The notes under the pieces were generated by a model. That model did not search any database and was not told the origin of the DNA. It worked only from the letters and a program-made list of their open reading frames with translations. The translations under genes and the position numbers were made by a program. This document shows, piece after piece, positions 1 through 5,728 of a stretch of DNA of 7,354 nucleotides (its first letter is position 1; the number at the start of each line of letters is the position of its first letter). Source of the stretch: an uncultured Clostridia bacterium (GTDB lineage: Bacteria; Bacillota; Clostridia; UMGS1810); the NCBI GenBank assembly GCA_905210855.1, contig CAJLYL010000082.1:1-7354 (forward strand), given 5' to 3'.

Positions 1-658
1 CCGCGCCGAAGAGATTTTTTGAAATTCTGTTCACCGCGTCAGCGGCGGTCAAGCCGCACTGCGCGTACATATTCATGAACACATCGAATGCATACGCGAG
101 GATGTTTCCGCTGCCGCAGCATGGGTCAAAAAAAGTTATTATTTCAAGTTTTTCAAGTTTTTCAAGTTTTTCGGATTTTTCGCTGTTGCCGGCTGACGAA
201 ACATCGGATTCCGCGCGCGGCATCACAAGATAACCGAGTTCGCTCACGTCAAAGCCGATTTGCGCGAAAATCCTGCCGAGGGAATTGTCAACCAAAAATT
301 TTGCAATCCACTCGGGAGTGAACACCTGGGTCGCCGCCGTAACAGCCGCGTCGTCCACATCGTATCCGCCTATGGCGTCCACCGCCTGCGCCCTGTCCGC
401 GTCCACAAAATACTGAAAAATCCAGCCGATATTTTCTATATGCGAAAGCTCCCCGAACAGAATGTCCGAGGAAAACTTTTGTTTAATATATTCGGGAATA
501 GTGCTGTCGTCATGGTGCTCCGCCGCGCCGCGGGAGGCGGCAAACCCATTCATCAGCATGGAGACAAAAGCCGATTTTATCTCGTCCGCTCCGCGCCCGA
601 GTTTGTCAGTCTCTGCGCGCGCAAAGACGGCAAAGTTTTTAAGATTTTTTTTGTTCAT
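1..658 (-). CDS. pglX: PglX-type (BREX) adenine-specific DNA methyltransferase, N-terminal part, cut by window edge
   Basis: The first 219 residues are present; the 3' part lies off the left edge. PglX is the SAM-dependent N6-adenine methyltransferase of BREX phage defence, marking self DNA. Visible in order: family-like start MNKKNLKNFAVFAR (1-14); GWIFQYF (78-84), matching the family's IGWLYQYY; ATQVFTPEW (109-117) and VDNSLGR (123-129), matching ATQ.FTPDW..RYMV.NSLGR; then SAM-binding motif I DPCCGSGN (178-185) followed by ILAYAFDVF. The start is the ATG at 658: an in-frame TAA lies four codons upstream. The nearest purine-rich AAGGGA is about 15 nt away, so the ribosome site is weak. From memory, most PglX proteins have a much longer stretch, including a VAYTWFNR..A.RFMEVN region, before the GW..QYY motif; here only 77 residues precede it. 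It follows potD on the same strand with a 233-bp gap, so no brxA/B/C gene lies immediately upstream. It could instead be an orphan or type IIG Eco57I-like methyltransferase. Confidence 0.82.
   Translation of the reverse strand, partial: MNKKNLKNFAVFARAETDKLGRGADEIKSAFVSMLMNGFAASRGAAEHHDDSTIPEYIKQKFSSDILFGELSHIENIGWIFQYFVDADRAQAVDAIGGYDVDDAAVTAATQVFTPEWIAKFLVDNSLGRIFAQIGFDVSELGYLVMPRAESDVSSAGNSEKSEKLEKLEKLEIITFFDPCCGSGNILAYAFDVFMNMYAQCGLTAADAVNRISKNLFGA
142..181 (-). repeat. In-frame 9-bp tandem repeat inside the pglX-like gene (Glu-Lys-Leu units)
   Basis: On the coding strand the unit GAAAAACTT occurs three times exactly (146-172), with a degenerate fourth unit GAAAAATCC (173-181) and a partial unit at the other end. 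It encodes EKS-EKL-EKL-EKL-E at residues 160-172. The repeat sits in the linker between the FTPEW/NSLGR segment and SAM motif I. The period is a multiple of three, so gain or loss of units would change linker length without shifting the frame. Confidence 0.9.
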
Positions 659-701
659 GGTTTTGATTTATGTTCCCTTGAATGAATATACGAATAGGCG
701 A

Positions 702-785
702 GGGGGCGTGTATTTTATTTTGAGTTAGCGAGTTCAGCGCTACCGCACTGCTGTCTGAGCGAGCCAAAATAAAATATATACCACC
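702..785. repeat. TIR-bounded palindromic element, copy A
   Basis: An approximately 84-bp imperfect palindrome. The outer arms are TGTATTTTATTTTG on the left and CAAAATAAAATATATACC on the right, with most mismatches being G:U-type. The GC-richer core (about 722-764) contains AGCGAGTTC, GCGCT, CCGCA, CTGTC and GAGCG. The same arms and core recur in the same orientation at 4701-4791, so this is a dispersed repeat and not a one-off hairpin. It lies between potD and the PglX-like gene and could fold in transcripts of either strand. No transposase is present, so a MITE-like or REP-like element is the best description; a structured RNA is an alternative. Confidence 0.75.
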
Positions 786-886
786 GAGCCGGTACGCAAC
801 CATTTTTACAACCCCTCAGTCACCTACGGTGACAGCTCCCCTTGCACAGGGGAGCCTCACTGTGAAGTGTTTATTTGTGCGAAAGG
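784..886 (+). repeat. GC-hairpin intergenic repeat (CCCCTCAGTCA family), copy 1
   Basis: It begins CCGAG.CGGTA.GCAA, followed by a T-run, CCCCTCAGTCA, a small hairpin GTCACC-TAC-GGTGAC (819-833), and a stronger hairpin GCTCCCCT-TGCAC-AGGGGAGC (835-855). The same series occurs on the opposite strand at 7243-7349. The segment TTGTGCGAAAGG (875-886) also occurs in copy 2 but in the opposite relative orientation, so copy 1 looks composite. On the minus strand the hairpins follow the potD stop codon within about 40-70 nt and could help end the pot transcript, although no clean T-tract follows them. Confidence 0.8.
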
Positions 887-891
887 TTGGC

Positions 892-1941
892 TCACTCACT
901 GATTTTTATCTGCTGCCAGATATCCGCATTCTTTCTCGAGAGCTCCTTGTCGTATCTGAACACTTCCATGTTATTAAGCGCCGACAGGTCAGGATATCTG
1001 AGCGGATCGTTCTTTATCTCGTCATCAAGCAGCTCTCTGCCAGCCTCGTTTGCCGTGGAATAACCGATGTACTCCGCATTCATCTTGGCAATCTCGGGGC
1101 GGCACATAAAGTCGATGAATTTTTCCGCCTCCGCCTTGTGCTGACTTGTCTTGGGGATTACAAGGGAATCAAACCACAGGTTTGAGCCCTCTTCGGGAAT
1201 GGCGTAGGCAAGGTCGGGATTCTCATCTATGCAGTAGAAAGCGTCGCCCGACCACGCAATGGTCATTGCGCCATCGTTGGCTATCATCTTGTCCTTTACC
1301 TCGTCGCCGCAGTATGCGAGCACAAGATCCTTTTGCGCAATGAGTGCGTCGCGCGCCGCGTTAAGCTCCGCGTCGTCCTTGGAGTTCATGGAGTAGCCGA
1401 GCATCCTAAGCGTGATGGCAATGGTGTCTCTCTCGGAATTGTACATAAAGATTTTGTCCTTGTACTTCTCGTCCCAGAGGATTTTCCAGCTTGTCACGGG
1501 TTCGTCCACCATGGTCTTGTTGTAGAGCACACCCATTGTGCCCCACATATAGGGTACGGAGTATTTGTTGCCCGGGTCGTAGTCCTTGTCGAGGTACTGA
1601 GTGCCGATGTTTTTCATGTTGGGCACGTTGTTGTAGTCTATCTCATAGAGCAAATCCTCGCTGATGAGGCGCTCTACCATGTAGTCCGACGGCACAATGA
1701 CGTCATACGCCGTGCTCTTGTTGGCTACCTTGATGTACATCTCTTCGTTGGTGTAGAAAGTTTCGTAATTTATCTTTATGCCGGGGTTCTCTTTTTCAAA
1801 CATCTTGATGACATCCGTGTCGATGTAGTCGCCCACATTGTAGATGTTGAGAACAGTTTTTTCGCCCCCGCAGCCGACGAGCGCCGAGCACATTACGGCA
1901 AGGGTGAGCAGTGCGCAGATTACCTTAAAAGTTTTTTTCAT
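892..1941 (-). CDS. potD: Spermidine/putrescine-binding lipoprotein PotD
   Basis: Extracellular solute-binding component of the polyamine ABC importer; 349 residues, full length for the family. It starts with a lipoprotein signal peptide: KK near the N-terminus, a hydrophobic stretch, then lipobox LVGC with Cys24 as the predicted lipid-anchored residue. Sequence typical of PotD/PotF follows: IYNVGDYI (33-40), the SDYMVERL segment (85-92), YSVPYMWGTMGVLYN (127-141), E170, AWSGDA (229-234), NLWFDSL (254-260) and the YIGYSTAN segment (291-298). By comparison with E. coli PotD, E170, W230, W256 and D258 align with polyamine-contacting residues; I infer this by eye. Its ATG overlaps the potC stop (TAATG). 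Its Shine-Dalgarno GGAGGT lies inside the last potC codons, which implies translational coupling. It is the last gene of the operon. Spermidine versus putrescine preference cannot be told from sequence alone. Confidence 0.95.
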   Translation of the reverse strand: MKKTFKVICALLTLAVMCSALVGCGGEKTVLNIYNVGDYIDTDVIKMFEKENPGIKINYETFYTNEEMYIKVANKSTAYDVIVPSDYMVERLISEDLLYEIDYNNVPNMKNIGTQYLDKDYDPGNKYSVPYMWGTMGVLYNKTMVDEPVTSWKILWDEKYKDKIFMYNSERDTIAITLRMLGYSMNSKDDAELNAARDALIAQKDLVLAYCGDEVKDKMIANDGAMTIAWSGDAFYCIDENPDLAYAIPEEGSNLWFDSLVIPKTSQHKAEAEKFIDFMCRPEIAKMNAEYIGYSTANEAGRELLDDEIKNDPLRYPDLSALNNMEVFRYDKELSRKNADIWQQIKISE

Positions 1942-2753
1942 TAGCCGTCTACCTCCATTAAAATATTATCTGATTTATCCTTTGATGAGCGCTTGTTTAT
2001 GATAAACAGCAGCAGCATCACAAGAACGAACATTACCGTTGACAGGGCGTTTATCTTGGGGTTGAGCCTCTTTGCCATTGCGTACACATAGGTTGAGAGG
2101 TTCGACACGCCGTTGCCCGTGGTGAAAAAGCTTATCACAAAATCATCTATCGACAGCGTGAAAGATATGAGCAGAGCATTCACAATGCCGGGGCTTATCT
2201 CGGGCATAACCACCCTGCAGAAAGCATAAAAGGGCTTTGCGCCGAGGTCTATGGCCGCCTCGTACATACTGTCGTCCAGCTGAATGAGCTTGGGCGTGAC
2301 GGACAGTATCACATACGGAATGTTAAATGTGATATGCGACAGCAGCATGGTGAACATACCGCGCGGCAGCCCGACGGCGATGAACAGTATCATGAGCGAC
2401 ACACCCATAACCAGCTCGGAGCTGACCATGGGGATGTTGGTTATGTTGGTGATAACCGTCTTAATCGGCTTGCGGCGAAAGCCGCGAATACCGATTGCCG
2501 CCGCAGTGCCTATCACCGTGGAGATGAGCGCGGAGAGCACCCCCACAATGAGGGTTGTGCGCATAGCCGCCATGAGCTGAGCGTCCGAGAGCATCTCGGC
2601 GTACCACTTTAGCGAAAATCCGCCCCAGCTGCCACGCGATTTTGAGCTGTTGAACGACATAACCATGAGCACGACTATGGGCGCATAGAAGAACAAAAAC
2701 AGCAGGAACATATACACATTTTCAAATGCGCGTTTCAATTTTTCATTTTTCAT
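1941..2753 (-). CDS. potC: Spermidine/putrescine ABC transporter permease PotC
   Basis: Inner-membrane permease of 270 residues, normal for PotC, forming the translocation path with PotB. Hydrophobic segments are seen at about 12-33, 66-90, 105-128, 132-152, 190-212 and 235-253, fitting the six-helix MetI/BPD_transp_1 fold. The cytoplasmic EAA loop that docks on PotA is at 165-190, EAAIDLGAKPFYAFCRVVMP, with the conserved glycine at 171. SIDDFVISFF (201-210) is a hallmark of PotC proteins. The ATG is preceded by AGGGGG at 7 nt. The gene begins 12 nt after the potB stop, and its own TAA shares one base with the potD start codon. Confidence 0.95.
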   Translation of the reverse strand: MKNEKLKRAFENVYMFLLFLFFYAPIVVLMVMSFNSSKSRGSWGGFSLKWYAEMLSDAQLMAAMRTTLIVGVLSALISTVIGTAAAIGIRGFRRKPIKTVITNITNIPMVSSELVMGVSLMILFIAVGLPRGMFTMLLSHITFNIPYVILSVTPKLIQLDDSMYEAAIDLGAKPFYAFCRVVMPEISPGIVNALLISFTLSIDDFVISFFTTGNGVSNLSTYVYAMAKRLNPKINALSTVMFVLVMLLLFIINKRSSKDKSDNILMEVDG

Positions 2754-2765
2754 TTCCGCACCCCC

Positions 2766-3620
2766 TTAAAAGACACCCGGGTTTTCGTTGCTCTTGTCAA
2801 ACAGATTCATAATCTTCATTGACATAAACACCAGTATCATCATTATTATGGACATTGCCGATCCGAAATTCCAGTCGTCGGCAACGAGAAATCTCTCCTC
2901 AATTACATTGCCTATCAGCATAACCTTGCTGCCGCCGAAGATGTTTGATATATAAAAGGTCGTTATCGACGGCAGAAAAACCATGGTGAACCCCGATATT
3001 ATGCCCGGTATGCTCAGCGGCATAATCACCTTGAAGAACACCTTGACCGAGTTTGCGCCCAGATCCTGCGCCGCCTCTATGACGCTCTCGTCTATCTTTA
3101 TCAGCACCGAGTATATCGGCAGAATCATAAACGGCAAAAAGTCGTACACCATGCCGAGCACCACCGCCGCACGGGTGTAGAGCAGGTTCACCTCGGGCAT
3201 GGACAGCGCCTTGAGCAGACTGTTGAGCAGTCCGTTTTTCTCCAGTATCGTCAGCCACGAATACGTCCGCAGTATCATGTTCATCCACATGGGCATTATA
3301 AAGAGCATGAGCATTCCGCTGCTTTTTTTGCCCAGTCTCATGCGCTCACGGTCGCGGTTGGCAAGAATCATTGCCGCAGCATAGCCGAAGAGCACGCAGT
3401 AAAACGAGCTGAGCAGCGCAATCACAAGCGAATCGAGAAAGATCTTCATGTATGTGACATTAAAGAAATTCGCATAGTTGGACAGCGTAAACCGCATTGC
3501 TCCGCCGGCGTCCGGCGCTGTGAAACTGTATATGAGCACGAGCACTATCGGCACGACGACAAACAGCGTCATCCAGACAAGATGCGGATATGAAAGTGAT
3601 TTTTTGTACAAGCGGCTCAC
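2766..3620 (-). CDS. potB: Spermidine/putrescine ABC transporter permease PotB
   Basis: Second membrane permease of the importer; up to 284 residues, usual for PotB. Hydrophobic segments lie at about 14-33, 60-86, 102-118, 150-172, 203-225 and 252-272. The EAA loop is at 182-206 (EAAQDLGANSVKVFFKVIMP). LRTYSWLTILEKNGLLN (117-133) and PSITTFYISNIFGG (217-230) are typical of PotB. The start is uncertain. The GTG at 3620 lies 1 nt after the potA stop but has no well-placed ribosome site. AGGTGA, which includes that GTG, sits 5 nt before an in-frame TTG at 3611, so the protein may really begin three codons later (LYKKSLSYP). Either way translation is closely coupled to potA. Confidence 0.94.
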   Translation of the reverse strand: MSRLYKKSLSYPHLVWMTLFVVVPIVLVLIYSFTAPDAGGAMRFTLSNYANFFNVTYMKIFLDSLVIALLSSFYCVLFGYAAAMILANRDRERMRLGKKSSGMLMLFIMPMWMNMILRTYSWLTILEKNGLLNSLLKALSMPEVNLLYTRAAVVLGMVYDFLPFMILPIYSVLIKIDESVIEAAQDLGANSVKVFFKVIMPLSIPGIISGFTMVFLPSITTFYISNIFGGSKVMLIGNVIEERFLVADDWNFGSAMSIIMMILVFMSMKIMNLFDKSNENPGVF

Positions 3621-3621
3621 C

Positions 3622-4656
3622 TCATTTCTTCATTATATGTATATCAAACGGCTTGACGAACACGCCGACTTCCTTGCCGGCGGGGAACATGGTGGTGTCG
3701 TGCACTATCCACTTAAATCCGCCTGCTTCAACCGTCATTTCGTAATGAACACCCTTGAATATGACCGACGTTACCCTGCCGGTTATCTTACAGACATTCG
3801 GTTCGAGCAGATAGATATCCTCGGGGCGGATGACAACGTCAACATTTTCGTTTTCGCCGAAACCTTTGTCCACGCACTCCATGTCCGCACCGCAGAAATT
3901 GACAAGGCAGTCTTGCTTCATTATGCCGTCCACTATGTTGCTCTGACCGATGAAATCGGCAACATAGGCGTTTACCGGCTCGTTGTATATGTCGTCCGGC
4001 TTGCCTATCTGCTGAATTGTGCCCTCTCTCATAACCACTATGGAGTCGGACATGGTGAGCGCTTCCTCCTGGTCATGGGTCACATACACAAAGGTTATGC
4101 CGAGTTCCTTTTGCATATTTTTAAGCTCAAGCTGCATACCCTTGCGCAGCTTGAGGTCGAGCGCCGCCAGCGGCTCGTCAAGCAGGAGCACACTCGGCTC
4201 GTTGACAATTGCCCTGGCTATGGCAACCCTCTGCTGCTGACCGCCGGAGAGCTGATTTGTCCGCCGTCTTTCAAAGCCCGAGAGATTAACCATCTCAAGC
4301 ACTTTTTTTACCTTGCGGTCAATCTCCTTGCCGTCAACTTTATTTATGCGCAGACCGAAAGCGATGTTTTCGTACACATCCATGTGAGGAAAAAGCGCGT
4401 ATTTCTGAAAAACAGTGTTTACTTTCCTCTTGTACGGCGGTATCTTAGACAAATCCTCGCCGCCGAAGAGCACCTGACCCGAGGTGGGCGCCTCAAAGCC
4501 GGCTATTATGCGCAGTATGGTCGATTTGCCGCAGCCGGACGGGCCGAGCAGCGTGAGAAATTCGTTTTCGCACAGCTGCAAATTTATATTTTGGAGCACC
4601 TTCGTGTCGTCGAAGGTCTTACAGACGTTTTTCAGTTCAATCAGATAATCGCCCAT
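3622..4656 (-). CDS. potA: Spermidine/putrescine ABC transporter ATP-binding protein PotA
   Basis: Cytoplasmic ATPase that powers PotBC; 344 residues from the chosen start. Motifs in order: Walker A GPSGCGKST (38-46), Q-loop Gln84 in VFQKYALFPHM, ABC signature LSGGQQQR (136-143), Walker B LLLDEP (157-162), D-loop AALD (164-167) and H-loop His194 in VTHDQEEAL. A C-terminal TOBE-type regulatory domain follows (about 240-342, with VIRPEDIYLLEP at 275-286), typical of PotA/MalK-type subunits. I chose the ATG at 4656 and not an upstream in-frame TTG at 4689 because AAAGGA precedes it by 10 nt and MGDYLIELKNVCKTF is the usual PotA beginning. It is the first transporter gene, 176 nt downstream of the XRE-cupin regulator and just after the copy B palindrome. 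Confidence 0.96.
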   Translation of the reverse strand: MGDYLIELKNVCKTFDDTKVLQNINLQLCENEFLTLLGPSGCGKSTILRIIAGFEAPTSGQVLFGGEDLSKIPPYKRKVNTVFQKYALFPHMDVYENIAFGLRINKVDGKEIDRKVKKVLEMVNLSGFERRRTNQLSGGQQQRVAIARAIVNEPSVLLLDEPLAALDLKLRKGMQLELKNMQKELGITFVYVTHDQEEALTMSDSIVVMREGTIQQIGKPDDIYNEPVNAYVADFIGQSNIVDGIMKQDCLVNFCGADMECVDKGFGENENVDVVIRPEDIYLLEPNVCKITGRVTSVIFKGVHYEMTVEAGGFKWIVHDTTMFPAGKEVGVFVKPFDIHIMKK

Positions 4657-4666
4657 TTGTACATCA

Positions 4667-4672
4667 TCCTTT
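4667..4672 (-). promoter_or_regulatory. Ribosome binding site deciding the potA start
   Basis: AAAGGA on the minus strand, 10 nt before the ATG at 4656. The two ATGs nearer this site (first bases 4667 and 4664) are out of frame, and the upstream in-frame TTG at 4689 has no such site. Confidence 0.65.
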
Positions 4673-4674
4673 CG

Positions 4675-4687
4675 GTGGGAATCCCAC
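4675..4687. repeat. 13-bp palindrome in the potA leader
   Basis: GTGGGA-A-TCCCAC is a perfect 6-bp inverted repeat around one central base, just upstream of the potA ribosome site. In RNA it would give a 5-bp GC stem with a 3-nt loop. It could be a protein-binding half-site pair or a small leader hairpin, or chance. It bears no resemblance to the AT-rich palindrome at 5399-5429. Confidence 0.35.
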
Positions 4688-4700
4688 AAAGTATTAATAA

Positions 4701-4791
4701 GGCTGCCGGTATGTATTTTATTTTAGCAAAGCGAGTTCTGCGCTGCCGCAAGCTGTCCGAGCGGCTTAAAATAAAATACATACCGACAGCC
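4701..4791. repeat. TIR-bounded palindromic element, copy B
   Basis: The outer arms are an 18-bp perfect inverted repeat (GGTATGTATTTTATTTTA, 4708-4725, with 4767-4784). They extend outward to 25 bp with one mismatch through GGCTGCC (4701-4707) and GACAGCC (4785-4791). The core, 4726-4766, matches copy A at 702-785 across AGCGAGTTC, GCGCT, CCGCA, GCTGTC and GAGCG. It lies in the 176-nt gap between the regulator stop and potA, so a read-through transcript would contain this long hairpin. There is no coding capacity and no convincing target-site duplication. Confidence 0.82.
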
Positions 4792-4832
4792 GCCGCAATT
4801 ATTTTTTCATAACCGAGCCTTATTTTTGGACA

Positions 4833-5372
4833 TCAAAAATTCGGCGGTGTGCATATCCATATTATCACAGCGCGCGTCTTGCGGCTGTTTGTAATGCTGT
4901 GGTAGCGGTTCGCCTTGAAATAGAAGCACTCGCCTTTGTTTACGCGGTGCTTTTTGCTGCCTATGATGAGGTCTATCGCCCCCGACAGCACATAGCCGAA
5001 CTCCTCGCCCTCGTGCGGATAGTCCTCGTACGACTTGCCCCCGGGTTCAAACTCCACCACGATAGGCTCCATGTCGCGCTTTTGCGCGTTTGGCACAATC
5101 CAGTTTATCGTGCAGCCGCTCTCCGCATTCTGCTTGACAAATGCGTCGTCCTTGGTGAACACCACATCGTCATCCTCCGCGTCGTTAAAAAACGCTTTCA
5201 AATCGGTGCCGAGGCACTGCAGCAAATCGGACAGGGTGGCGATCGACGGCGAGGCGAGGTTGCGCTCTATCTGAGAGATAAAACCCTTGGAAAGCTCGCT
5301 TCTGTCAGCTAATTCCTCCTGTGTGAGTCCGTTGCGTATGCGCAGCTGCTTCAGCTTATTGCCGATATCCAT
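4833..5372 (-). CDS. XRE-family transcriptional regulator with C-terminal cupin sensor domain
   Basis: A 179-residue DNA-binding regulator. Residues about 5-60 form an XRE/Cro-type helix-turn-helix: LKQLRIRNGLTQEELADRSE, then LSKGFISQIERNLASPSIATL as recognition segment. A linker rich in Asp follows, and residues about 103-176 form a small cupin barrel (PHEGEEFGYVLSG at 119-131; KGECFYFKANRYHSITN at 146-162). His120, Glu124 and His158 sit where cupins usually hold metal or ligand. The architecture is that of PuuR-like regulators; E. coli PuuR represses putrescine use and responds to putrescine. Given the adjacent potABCD, polyamine-responsive control is likely but inferred. The start is supported by AAGGTG 7 nt upstream. 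A consensus promoter and a palindrome lie just before it, suggesting autoregulation, and no clear terminator separates it from potA. Confidence 0.92.
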   Translation of the reverse strand: MDIGNKLKQLRIRNGLTQEELADRSELSKGFISQIERNLASPSIATLSDLLQCLGTDLKAFFNDAEDDDVVFTKDDAFVKQNAESGCTINWIVPNAQKRDMEPIVVEFEPGGKSYEDYPHEGEEFGYVLSGAIDLIIGSKKHRVNKGECFYFKANRYHSITNSRKTRAVIIWICTPPNF

Positions 5373-5398
5373 AAAACAACACCTTTTTGTAATAGTAA

Positions 5399-5429
5399 AT
5401 TTTTTGTTTAGAATTTCTAAACAAAAAAT
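5399..5429. promoter_or_regulatory. Palindromic operator candidate at the regulator transcription start
   Basis: A 31-bp AT-rich palindrome with 15-bp arms around one central base, built on TTTAGAA-T-TTCTAAA inside flanking GTTT/AAAC and T/A runs. It begins directly downstream of the regulator -10 box and covers the expected start of transcription. That is a position where a bound dimer would block initiation. The XRE-cupin protein encoded next to it is the obvious candidate ligand; binding is inferred. Confidence 0.7.
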
Positions 5430-5458
5430 ATTATATATTTTTTGTCTGTTCGTGTCAA
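5430..5458 (-). promoter_or_regulatory. Consensus sigma-A promoter for the regulator-potABCD unit
   Basis: On the minus strand TTGACA (5458-5453) and TATAAT (5435-5430) are separated by exactly 17 bases, a full match to the vegetative consensus in both boxes. Transcription would start near 5423, inside the palindrome, giving a leader of about 50 nt before the regulator ATG. A promoter this strong next to a palindrome fits tight repression by the local regulator. Confidence 0.85.
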
Positions 5459-5557
5459 TAGTTTTGAAAAGATTAATTTATTTTTTTCGTATCTTTCAAA
5501 AATTTTTGCGCAGGGGCGTTTCTTTTGTGTATTAATTCCAAAGAGATATTTTCGTTG

Positions 5558-5586
5558 TTGAAACTTTGCCGCGGTTTTGGTATCAT
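5558..5586 (+). promoter_or_regulatory. Probable pyruvate kinase promoter (extended -10)
   Basis: TTGAAA (5558-5563) and TATCAT (5581-5586) are 17 bases apart, and TGG immediately before the -10 gives an extended -10 (TGnTATCAT). Transcription would start near 5593, leaving a leader of about 135 nt before pyk. An alternative -10, TATAAT at 5609-5614, lacks a recognisable -35. Confidence 0.6.
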
Positions 5587-5610
5587 GTATGATGGGTAGG
5601 GTTTGGAATA

Positions 5611-5644
5611 TAATTATGAATGCGTAATGCATAATTCATAATTA
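5611..5644. repeat. Inverted repeat in the pyk leader
   Basis: TAATTATGAAT (5611-5621) and ATTCATAATTA (5634-5644) are perfect 11-bp arms around a 12-base centre that itself contains TAATGCATAA-like symmetry. It would lie in the 5' untranslated leader of pyk if the 5558-5586 promoter is used. There is no T-run after it, so it is not an obvious terminator. The rest of the 5373-5728 intergenic region holds only the promoters and palindrome listed separately and the pyk ribosome site. Confidence 0.55.
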
Positions 5645-5728
5645 AACACAAATCCGCATTTACGTCAACATATCATTACAATGAGATGACAAAATAAACC
5701 AACAATAATCCACAAGGAGTGATTCTAT

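Noticed and set aside
88..728. Small plus-strand open frames at 88-321, 260-685 and 462-728
   Set aside because: They are antisense to the PglX-like gene, whose motifs are unambiguous on the minus strand, and one consists of FQVFQVF repeats mirrored from the tandem array.
1333..1944. A 203-codon plus-strand open frame opposite potD
   Set aside because: It is antisense to a well-supported lipoprotein gene; its composition is a mirror of the PotD codons, with no ribosome site or known domain.
702..4791. A CRISPR array or a composite transposon around the pot operon
   Set aside because: There are only two copies of the palindrome, 4 kb apart, with no spacers and no transposase or recombinase. 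The operon between them is a normal housekeeping transporter.
3478..4812. A 444-codon open frame on the plus strand opposite potA and the end of potB
   Set aside because: It runs antisense to a clear PotA with all ABC motifs, has low-complexity His/Leu/Val composition and no recognisable domain. It arises from the codon bias of the real gene.
4822..4840. A terminator between the regulator and potA from the ATTTTTG/CAAAAAT inverted repeat
   Set aside because: The stem is short and AT-only apart from a weak GCC/GGC extension, and no T-run follows on the minus strand.
5609..5614. TATAAT as the pyk -10 box
   Set aside because: No plausible -35 lies 16-18 bases upstream, whereas TTGAAA-17-TATCAT with an extended -10 is found just upstream.
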